A DNA stretch of 20,624 bases, taken from Clostridiales bacterium UBA7285. Lineage in GTDB: Bacteria > Bacillota > Clostridia > Peptostreptococcales > Anaerovoracaceae. This document shows positions 14,645 to 20,624 of the stretch, one piece after another. Position 1 is the stretch's first letter. Each line of letters opens with the position of its first letter. The translations under genes and the position numbers were made by a program. The stretch lies in assembly GCA_002472145.1 (NCBI GenBank), contig DKRJ01000011.1, positions 1 through 20,624 on the forward strand, in the 5' to 3' direction. Under the pieces are notes generated by a model. That model was given only the letters and a program-made list of their open reading frames with translations, ran no database searches and had not been told where the DNA came from.

Positions 14645-14968
14645 TTATTTATCATGCGAGAACAGGATATCCGAACCGACCGCCTGTTCGACAGTTTTTT
14701 TGACGTTCTCTATGCCCTCGCCGGTATTTCCTGAAACGCCCGGGATCAGGATGACGGCTGGGAGCATGCGGCTCCTGTATTTGTCTATCGTTCCGCGGAT
14801 CCCGGCTGCCAGGGCCTCCGTCACGAAAATTATCCCGTATCCGCCCTCGGCGAGCTCCTCGAGTTTATCCTCGGCTTCACCGGGATCCGTCACCGGTATC
14901 ACGTCGTATCCGATAGTGGCAAAGCCGTAAATGCTGTCGTAGTCGCCCATTACCGCGATCTTATACAT
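14645..14968 (-). CDS. ntpG: V-type ATP synthase subunit F
   Basis: A 107-residue rotor-shaft subunit that packs on subunit D (named NtpG in E. hirae). It has the family N-terminus YKIAVMGDYDSIYGFATIGYDVIPV and the alternating strand-helix fold, with GIIFVTEALA and MLPAVILIPG as central strands. The start overlaps the end of subunit C by 8 bases, so the two are translationally coupled. No membrane segments are present, as expected for a cytoplasmic subunit. Confidence 0.93.
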   Translation of the reverse strand: MYKIAVMGDYDSIYGFATIGYDVIPVTDPGEAEDKLEELAEGGYGIIFVTEALAAGIRGTIDKYRSRMLPAVILIPGVSGNTGEGIENVKKTVEQAVGSDILFSHDK

Positions 14969-15929
14969 ACATTTCCCTTACCCTTTCCCGGATCGATTCC
15001 TCGGACAGGCCGTTGAGCTTTCCGGACAGTATGATCCGAACCGTCTTTATCTCGTTCTGTCTGGCGATGTAGTACGCAATGATCGGGCCGACCGTGAAGG
15101 AATTATACTTCTGCGGTTTGACGGTCTCGATCAGCTTGTTGTCGCACCACCGCTCGAACGCCGACGGAGATTCCGACAGGGCATCGGCGCCTTCGGAATA
15201 GATCGTGCCTTTAAGGTAATCGTAAAGGGCAGGCACTCCGCCGGACGCCGCTCTGACGAGTTCGGGCTTATTAAGTGTCCTGCACTCGGCGATCGCCCGG
15301 TCCATGAAGTCCGCGGACTTTCCCGTGCGCGCCGAGCGGGCAGCTATCTTTATGTCCGCCACGGCCACGGTTGCTTCGGCGTAGTCCCTGATAACGTCGT
15401 TTTTTGACGCTTTGCCGGCTTTGGCGATCGCGTCCAGACACGCTCTGTCGATTATCACGTCGCACATCTGCCCGTCGCCGGTGTGCATGAGCGTTTCATG
15501 CGCCTCTACGGCGCAGCCCTTCATATTCGCAGGGAGCCTGTCCCATTCGCCCGCCGCCGCGATCGCGCGGATCTCCCCGGCGCCGGGCTTCGTGTCCTCG
15601 TAATATACCTCGCCGGTCACGGGACCTGAAACGGTTTCCTTGACGGCGGCTTTCAGATTCTGAAAGAGCTTAGGCAGTTCGAGCACTTCGAACGCCTCAG
15701 GGGAGACCTTCAGTTCAGTCATCAGCGCGCTCGTCTTTTCTTCCTCGCGTTCGAGCATGGAGTCGGCCGTTTCGCCTTCTCCGCCCGCGCCCCAGCCTTT
15801 TTCGCTCAGGAAGCGCATGCATGACTCGTGATCGGGGCATGCCAGGAGCTGGTTTATCGTGCCGTCGGAGAACAGTTGAGTTTCAAGGGAGCGCAGCCGC
15901 GCGACCTGATAAATGTATTGCTCACTCAT
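14961..15929 (-). CDS. ntpC: V-type ATP synthase subunit C (d-type rotor adaptor)
   Basis: A 322-residue subunit (d in eukaryotic naming) that sits between the central stalk and the c-ring. The N-terminus YQVARLRSLETQLFSDGTINQLL is characteristic. The rest is the expected all-helical three-fold repeat ending in a bundle (EIKTVRIILSGKLNGLSEESIRERVREMYV). It starts 7 bases after the subunit E stop codon. The AGGAGG is too far upstream (about 17 bases), so initiation probably relies on coupling with subunit E. The C-terminal codons overlap the start of subunit F. Confidence 0.93.
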   Translation of the reverse strand: MSEQYIYQVARLRSLETQLFSDGTINQLLACPDHESCMRFLSEKGWGAGGEGETADSMLEREEEKTSALMTELKVSPEAFEVLELPKLFQNLKAAVKETVSGPVTGEVYYEDTKPGAGEIRAIAAAGEWDRLPANMKGCAVEAHETLMHTGDGQMCDVIIDRACLDAIAKAGKASKNDVIRDYAEATVAVADIKIAARSARTGKSADFMDRAIAECRTLNKPELVRAASGGVPALYDYLKGTIYSEGADALSESPSAFERWCDNKLIETVKPQKYNSFTVGPIIAYYIARQNEIKTVRIILSGKLNGLSEESIRERVREMYV

Positions 15930-15936
15930 GTGTCTC

Positions 15937-16542
15937 TTACTCAGCCTCCTGCGAGAACAGGATCTTCACCGCGATATCAGAAAGTTCGTCCTTCATGGAC
16001 GAGAAAATGGCGTCGAGGGTACAGTTCTCCTCGATGCCTCCGTACGCGAGCACGCACCCGTTCTTAATGTCTGCCGGCTTATCCGACAAAGTCAGACTGC
16101 CGCCGTGCGCCGCTGCAATCCCTGCGGCTTTTTCGGCAAAACCCTCGGGAAGGCGCGCAAGGTCAGCAGAGGAAAGCCTCAGTTCTCCGGCCTCGGCGTG
16201 GACGCTGCGCTCTATCAGGCGTGTCATGAGATCGAAATACTCGCCCGTCTCGAGCGACGCGACGCTGTTCTCAGCCTGAGCGAGCACCTCTCCGACCATC
16301 TGCTGCTTAGCCTCGAGGATCCTGCTGCGCCTCTGCATGTCAGCGGACGACGCGATCCTCTCGCGGTATCCGGCAGCGGCGGCCCTGGATTTCTGAGAGA
16401 TGTCAGCCCTTGTCTTTTCGGCCTCCGCGTTCGCCTGATCCATTATGGATCTGACCGTTTCGTCCGACGTTCGTATTTTCTCCGAAGCGGCATCCCTTGC
16501 CTCGGTTTCGATGCGTTCTTTGATCTTGTCAAGTCCGGTCAT
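15937..16542 (-). CDS. ntpE: V-type ATP synthase subunit E (peripheral stalk)
   Basis: A 201-residue stator subunit. Residues about 1-90 are a long charged, Ala-rich helix (KIKERIETEARDAASEKIRTSDETVRS onward) that pairs with the G/H subunit in the peripheral stalk. The C-terminal half is the globular head domain that binds the A3B3 ring, with VLAYGGIEENCTLDAIFSSMKDEL near the end. The start has an excellent AAAGGAGGAG site. Sequence is usually poorly conserved in this family, so the call rests on architecture plus position between the K and C genes. Confidence 0.9.
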   Translation of the reverse strand: MTGLDKIKERIETEARDAASEKIRTSDETVRSIMDQANAEAEKTRADISQKSRAAAAGYRERIASSADMQRRSRILEAKQQMVGEVLAQAENSVASLETGEYFDLMTRLIERSVHAEAGELRLSSADLARLPEGFAEKAAGIAAAHGGSLTLSDKPADIKNGCVLAYGGIEENCTLDAIFSSMKDELSDIAVKILFSQEAE

Positions 16543-16584
16543 CTTACTCCTCCTTTGAAATAATTTCCGTGCCGCGCGAGCGTG

Positions 16585-17070
16585 TTACGCAAGCGTGAGG
16601 TTGGAAATCGAAAGGATGGAGATCAGAAGAGCGAGGATGGCGTAAGTCTCTACCATCGCAGGGAAAAGCATAGCTCTGCCGAACTGATCCGGAGTCTTGG
16701 CAACGAGACCGATGGAAGCGACAGACGTGCGTCCCTGGTGATACGCGGAGATGAGTCCGGCGAGCGCTATAGGCATGCATGCCGCGAACACGGAAAGTCC
16801 GGAGCCAAGAGACATCTGAGTCAGAGCGTCTCCTCCGAGAAGGCCAATCTTCGAAAGCGTGATGAACGCCACGAGAAGGCCGTAGATGCCCTGCGTACCA
16901 GGCAGAAGCTGAAGGATAAGTACCTTAGCGAAAAGTGAAGGGTTCTCCGTTACGACGCCCGCCGCGGCCTGACCCGCTACGCCGACGCCCCAGGCAGAAC
17001 CGCATCCCGCCAGTCCCGCTGCCAGTGCTGCTCCGAGAATTGCCAGTGCAAATCCGATGCTGATGTCCAT
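16585..17070 (-). CDS. ntpK: V-type ATP synthase subunit K (c-ring), Na+-type binding site
   Basis: A 161-residue rotor-ring subunit made of two fused helical hairpins (four membrane helices). The sodium ligands known in E. hirae NtpK (Leu61, Thr64, Gln65, Gln110, Glu139) are all present at matching spacing: Leu56, Thr59 and Gln60 in LLPGTQGIYG, Gln112 in YHQGRTS and Glu141 in MVETYAIL. As in NtpK, the first hairpin lacks a carboxylate (Gln60), giving one ion site per four helices. Na+ coupling is therefore predicted. The AAGGAGG site lies in the last codons of subunit I (K-E-E). Confidence 0.96.
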   Translation of the reverse strand: MDISIGFALAILGAALAAGLAGCGSAWGVGVAGQAAAGVVTENPSLFAKVLILQLLPGTQGIYGLLVAFITLSKIGLLGGDALTQMSLGSGLSVFAACMPIALAGLISAYHQGRTSVASIGLVAKTPDQFGRAMLFPAMVETYAILALLISILSISNLTLA

Positions 17071-17072
17071 GA

Positions 17073-19094
17073 TTAATATTCCTCCTTGATTTTTATATAC
17101 TTGCTGTCAGTTGTGAGAGGCTTGAACGGCCTGCCGCCCGCCTCGTAGAATTTGCCGAAAAATTCGACGTACTGAAGTCTGTTCGTGTGTACGTACGCAC
17201 CCAGAAGGTTTATCGCCATGTTGAGCACGTGCCCCAGTAAGAAGATGACGAAGAACATGATCTTTCCGAAGACGTTCGTCGCGACCATGGATGCCATCAT
17301 GTTTATTACGCTGGCTATTACGCCCGTCGCAAGACCCAGGGCCAGGAGCCTCGAGTATGACAGAACGTCCGACAGCCAGCTCGTCACGCCGTACAGATCG
17401 TATGCGCCAAGCGCTATGCGAAGAGCCACGTTCCTGTGGTCGCGTCCTCCCGTCAGGATGATGCCGACCGCCCCCGCGATGGTGAGCCACTTAGTGAACT
17501 GTCTGAAGCCCGCCGAGAACTTGAATTCCAACTGTGAGATGGATTCGAAGATGTCCGTAGGCAGGAGCAGCAGCACGAGACCGATGAGGAACGCGTACCA
17601 AAGCACGACGTCGCAGAAGAAATCCATGTATTTATGATCCTTCAGTTCCTCATAGCCCTTGATGCCGAGCCCCGTGTAGAGGTGGATCAGCCCGAACAGC
17701 AGACACCACATAAGGAGCTTCATCGGATTCGTCAGCGGCTCGAACCAGAGCGGCGGGATCGTGAATTCCTTATGGAAGAACGTCTCGGCGATCACCGTCG
17801 GCGCGTCGCCGCAGTATCCGCCGAACATCACGCCCCAGAAGGCCGTAGATATCCCGCAGAGCCCGAACATCCTCAGCGTCTTCCGCAGGCCGTACTCCAT
17901 GCCCGGATGCTTTTTGATCGCGGCGAAACAGCCGATCGCCATGATCGCGCCGTATATCGCGTCCGAGAGCATCAGACCGAAAAAGAATACGTAGAAGTAC
18001 GACATGATTGTAGTCGGGTCGATCTCGCCCTTGTGAGGGAGACCGTACGACGACAGAACGCCTTCCACGCTTTCCGAAAACTTGCTGTTCTTCAGGACCA
18101 CAGGGGCCTCTTCGTCATCCGGCACCTCGTCGACGTCGACGACGCAGTCGAACCTGTCCGTCAGTGATTTTTTGACTCTTTCCGCATAGGCGGAAGGTGT
18201 GTATCCGCTTAATATGAAGACGCGGCGCGATTCAGGCATCCCGCCGACGACCTCGCATTCCTTAGACTGCATGCGGCAGTCGTCTCCCGCCGCCTTCAGC
18301 CCGCTGCGCTCGTCGTGTGCTCCTCTGATCTTTTCCGAGAGTTCTTCGTTCTCGGCTTTGAGTTTTGCGATCTCATCGTTTATCTGCCGCACGCTCTCTT
18401 CCGGAGTCAGACTGCCCGAAAGAGAAATCGCAGAAAATCCTATGGAACGAAGCGCGTCCTCTACCGCTTTCCGGTCTTCCTTAAGACAGATCGCAGTCAT
18501 GTAAAGGGCGTCGCTGCCGCGGCTCACCTCGGTTATCTCCACCCCGCACGCGTCAGGCGCTTCCTGTGCCAGCGCTTCACCGATGCTCTCCTGAGTCGTC
18601 TCCGGAGGCATGGTGCCGATCATCACGGACGTTCTTTCCGTTCCCGTAAAGGAAAGCGGGACGTCCAGGGCCATCCACGGCGAGAGCGCCTCGATCTGGT
18701 TCCTGAGTTTGACTATCTCAGCCTTATTATCGGAGATCTGTTTGCCCCACGATGTGATCTCTTCGGCGTTCCGCAGGGTGGCGTCCGATCTGGAGCGGAC
18801 GTCTTCGAGTTCGCTGCGGCTGATCACCACAGGTCCGTCGAGGCTGGAACGCTTCTCTTTTTTCTCTTCGGGGCTGTACTTGTCGAGGATCCCCAGCGCC
18901 TGCTCCGTCAGGTTAGCCTTGCGGTCGAATTCCTGCCTGAGTTCGCGGGTGTCTTCCTTTTCGAACGCTTCGTCGTCTTCGTCGATGACGGAGCTGACCT
19001 CGATCGCTCCGAGCGACTGGACATGCTCCAGGATCGCCCTGCGATCTTGCTTAAGGGCGCAGATACTTATTCTTTGCATCTGCATTACCGCCAT
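17073..19094 (-). CDS. ntpI: V-type ATP synthase subunit I (a-type stator and ion channel)
   Basis: A 673-residue two-part protein. Residues 1-350 are a cytoplasmic coiled-coil arm with globular ends that joins the peripheral stalks. Residues 360-650 are a membrane domain with about eight helices (starting TTIMSYFYVFFFGLMLSDAIYG). The essential channel arginine facing the c-ring is Arg582 in SYSRLLALGLATGVIA. The segment GHVLNMAINLLGAYVHTNRLQYVEFFGKFYEGG-like near the end is characteristic of the family. The start MAVMQMQRISI fits relatives, and an AGGGGGG lies about 13 bases upstream. The last codons encode the ribosome binding site of subunit K. Confidence 0.97.
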   Translation of the reverse strand: MAVMQMQRISICALKQDRRAILEHVQSLGAIEVSSVIDEDDEAFEKEDTRELRQEFDRKANLTEQALGILDKYSPEEKKEKRSSLDGPVVISRSELEDVRSRSDATLRNAEEITSWGKQISDNKAEIVKLRNQIEALSPWMALDVPLSFTGTERTSVMIGTMPPETTQESIGEALAQEAPDACGVEITEVSRGSDALYMTAICLKEDRKAVEDALRSIGFSAISLSGSLTPEESVRQINDEIAKLKAENEELSEKIRGAHDERSGLKAAGDDCRMQSKECEVVGGMPESRRVFILSGYTPSAYAERVKKSLTDRFDCVVDVDEVPDDEEAPVVLKNSKFSESVEGVLSSYGLPHKGEIDPTTIMSYFYVFFFGLMLSDAIYGAIMAIGCFAAIKKHPGMEYGLRKTLRMFGLCGISTAFWGVMFGGYCGDAPTVIAETFFHKEFTIPPLWFEPLTNPMKLLMWCLLFGLIHLYTGLGIKGYEELKDHKYMDFFCDVVLWYAFLIGLVLLLLPTDIFESISQLEFKFSAGFRQFTKWLTIAGAVGIILTGGRDHRNVALRIALGAYDLYGVTSWLSDVLSYSRLLALGLATGVIASVINMMASMVATNVFGKIMFFVIFLLGHVLNMAINLLGAYVHTNRLQYVEFFGKFYEAGGRPFKPLTTDSKYIKIKEEY

Positions 19095-19163
19095 AGCCTG
19101 AAATTCCCCCCTTTTGAAAAAACAAAATAAAAAAGAACAACTATATGACCGCCGGAAACGGTG

Positions 19164-19475
19164 TCAGTTCACGAGAGCGTCGATCACCGCTTTTACCGCT
19201 TCCTGCTTCCTGCTTTCAGCCGATTCGCGAAGTTTTGCGACTTCTGCGTCCGCCGCGGCGGAGGCTTCCTTAAGGGTCTTCTCGCCTTCGGCCCGCGCGG
19301 CTTCCATCTCCGCGTCCGCCTGCGCTTTCGCTTCTTTCTCCGCTGCTTTGAGGAGCGCGGCGGCGTCAGCTCTGGCTTTTTCAACGGCAGCCTGAGCCTT
19401 TGACTCGGCGTCCGCTACGACTCCGTCGGCATCCGCCTCAGCCTTTTTAATGGCATTGATGGTGTCTTCGAGCAT
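19164..19475 (-). CDS. ntpF: V-type ATP synthase subunit G/H (peripheral stalk coiled coil)
   Basis: A 103-residue protein, almost wholly one Ala/Glu/Lys-rich helix (residues 8-95) with heptad character, that pairs with subunit E to form the peripheral stalk (NtpF in E. hirae; subunit H in archaeal naming). It is the first gene of the operon. The ATG has an AAAGGAG site at 7 bases. Composition is extreme (Ala about one third), so function rests on position before subunit I, length and coiled-coil nature. A 69-base gap separates it from subunit I. Confidence 0.88.
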   Translation of the reverse strand: MLEDTINAIKKAEADADGVVADAESKAQAAVEKARADAAALLKAAEKEAKAQADAEMEAARAEGEKTLKEASAAADAEVAKLRESAESRKQEAVKAVIDALVN

Positions 19476-19506
19476 TTACTGACTCCTTTCGATTGATAAT
19501 GTATTC

Positions 19507-19535
19507 ATTATACCCTGTTCTAATTAGTTTTTCAA
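19507..19535 (-). promoter_or_regulatory. Main promoter of the V-type ATPase operon
   Basis: On the minus strand, TTGAAA (19535-19530) and a perfect TATAAT (19512-19507) are separated by exactly 17 bases. The -10 ends 31 bases before the ATG of the first operon gene, so the leader is short and holds the ribosome binding site. No other promoter of this quality is seen within the operon. Confidence 0.75.
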
Positions 19536-19575
19536 ATGAATGTCATAACAAATCAATATAATGAAGTGTAAGAAC

Positions 19576-19613
19576 AAAATAAAAAAGCATGCGATTTTGT
19601 CATATCGCATGCT
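19576..19613 (-). terminator. Intrinsic terminator of whiA overlapping its stop codon
   Basis: A perfect 10-bp stem, AGCATGCGAT (19586-19595) with ATCGCATGCT (19604-19613), has an 8-base loop containing the whiA stop codon. Its upstream arm lies within the last whiA codons. On the minus strand it is followed by six T, then A and more T. It separates whiA from the ATPase operon promoter. Confidence 0.88.
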
Positions 19614-20556
19614 CTGCCGCTTCCATCAGTTTTTTCAGTCTGCTGTTCACTCCCGCCTTCTTCAGCGGCGGGTCGGCCATTTCACCGAGCGCGGTTAGGC
19701 TGGCTCCGGGGTTTTCGAGCCTGAGGCGCGCGATCTCCCGCAGTTTGGGAGACATCTTATCCAGTTCGCCGCTCTCCTCCAGCCGTCGTATGGCCTCTAT
19801 CTGTTTCTGCGCCGCGTCGAGTGTCCTGTCGATGTTAGCGCTGTCGCAATTCGTGATCCTGACCGTCTCAGCCAGCATCTGACGCTTCATCATAGTGTCG
19901 TCGAACTTCAGGACGCTCGTGTTTGCGCCGATGATCGCAAGCGTGTCGCGGATGTACCCGGCGCTCTTCATATATACTACGTACTTGCCCTTGCGTTCGA
20001 CGATCTTTGCGTTGAGATCCTCGAACGTCCCTATCAGTTTCCTGACGTCCTCCGCCAAAGCCATACTCGCGCAGACGATCTCCAGATGATATCCCTTCGC
20101 AGGGTCGGTGACGGAACCGGCGCCGAGGAACAGGCCCCGCAGGTACGCTTTCCTGTCGCTCTTAGCCTTTACTATGTTCTCGTAGATGCCGTCGGAGATG
20201 TAGTTGTTGCCCTCACGGACGAGCAGTATCCCGGTCTCGCGCAGTATCTGGTCCGGGCGGTCGTCTTCTCCGATCGTGAGGAGATACAGGCGCTTCCGCC
20301 CGACGCTCTCGGATTCGCCCAGTTCCAGCCCGGCGTCGACGCGGAAGTAGCCCTTGATGAGGCGCTTGTAATGGCGGGCGACGGCGGGGTTGTCCGTGGA
20401 TATGATTATCCTGAACCGGCTGCCCGGCCCCGCGCCTCCGGAGAGGGCTATGCTCCCCGAGACGCGTATGATCGCCGCGATCTCGGCGAGCTGGCAGCTC
20501 TTCTTAGGATTCTCCTCGCGCGATATTTCGTTTTTGACTTCAGAGGAAAAACTCAA
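19600..20556 (-). CDS. whiA: DNA-binding protein WhiA (sporulation/cell-division regulator family)
   Basis: A 318-residue WhiA, a DNA-binding protein in Bacillota and Actinomycetota that combines a LAGLIDADG homing-endonuclease-like fold with a C-terminal helix-turn-helix. The N-terminus is the conserved SFSSEVKNEISRE. Middle motifs include YLRGLFLGAGSVTDPAKGYHLEIV (endonuclease-like core, without the catalytic acids of true homing enzymes), and the end is the helix-turn-helix NPGASLTALGEMADPPLKKAGVNSRLKKL. I choose the TTG at 20556 because the protein then begins exactly where the family begins. AAAGGA lies about 11 bases upstream. A GTG at 20610 would add 18 residues with no site. Terminator follows directly. 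Confidence 0.93.
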   Translation of the reverse strand: MSFSSEVKNEISREENPKKSCQLAEIAAIIRVSGSIALSGGAGPGSRFRIIISTDNPAVARHYKRLIKGYFRVDAGLELGESESVGRKRLYLLTIGEDDRPDQILRETGILLVREGNNYISDGIYENIVKAKSDRKAYLRGLFLGAGSVTDPAKGYHLEIVCASMALAEDVRKLIGTFEDLNAKIVERKGKYVVYMKSAGYIRDTLAIIGANTSVLKFDDTMMKRQMLAETVRITNCDSANIDRTLDAAQKQIEAIRRLEESGELDKMSPKLREIARLRLENPGASLTALGEMADPPLKKAGVNSRLKKLMEAAEHAI

Positions 20557-20624
20557 TGCTCTCGTGTTCCTTTCGGGTGCGGCCGGCAGATCAAGGCACC
20601 TACGGCGCACGGCGCCGCAAGCCG
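20557..20624 (-). other. Possible 3' end of the gene upstream of whiA, cut by the window edge
   Basis: On the minus strand one frame is open from the edge for 23 codons and ends in TGA that overlaps the whiA TTG (ATTGA). Another frame ends at a TAG after 7 codons. In many Bacillota the preceding gene is yvcK, but this fragment is too short to identify or to choose the frame. Confidence 0.3.

Noticed and set aside
18315..19130. Plus-strand frame (271 codons) antisense to subunit I
   Set aside because: It is a mirror of the coding sequence of subunit I with biased composition and no ribosome binding site worth noting.

Overview
The window looks like a chromosomal segment of an anaerobic, moderately GC-rich Clostridia-type bacterium (Bacillota). 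This is an inference. It rests on a whiA gene, strong AAGGAGG-type ribosome binding sites, and a complete bacterial V/A-type ATPase operon whose c-ring subunit carries the sodium-binding residues known from Enterococcus hirae NtpK. No rRNA, tRNA, CRISPR array, transposase or phage gene is visible.

Left part (1-4204, minus strand): small metabolic genes. They are an Ldh2-family NAD(P)-dependent dehydrogenase, a histidine phosphatase, a VOC/glyoxalase-fold protein, an unrecognised 129-residue protein with a GTG start, a flavin-reductase-like FMN protein and an unrecognised 148-residue protein. The last three in genomic order are closely packed and probably form one transcript.

Middle part (4353-10089, plus strand): a short-chain dehydrogenase with a good promoter, a small three-helix membrane protein and a terminator. 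Next comes the 5' remnant of an alanine:cation symporter gene, which has an in-frame TGA and is cut off at about 6321, where it meets the 5' end of an oppositely oriented membrane-protein gene. An M20 metallopeptidase, a full-length alanine:cation (AGCS) symporter and a second, longer member of the small membrane-protein family follow. The symporter and the small membrane protein therefore each occur twice, and one symporter copy has decayed.

Right part (10140-19535, minus strand): the V-type ATPase operon in the order G/H, I, K, E, C, F, A, B, D. It is read from one clear promoter and ends in an overlapping gene for a membrane-anchored protein with two Ig-like (DUF5011-type) domains. The far right holds whiA, with a probable TTG start and a terminator that overlaps its stop codon.

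The likely physiological theme is sodium energetics: an ATPase predicted to move Na+ beside an amino-acid symporter whose family uses Na+ (or H+). A peptidase that could release amino acids lies in front of the symporter. I see no clearly new multi-gene system. The points most worth a second look are the Ig-like protein coupled to the ATPase operon, the twice-occurring symporter and small-membrane-protein set, the chimeric junction near 6321, and the TGA at a cysteine position in the decayed symporter.
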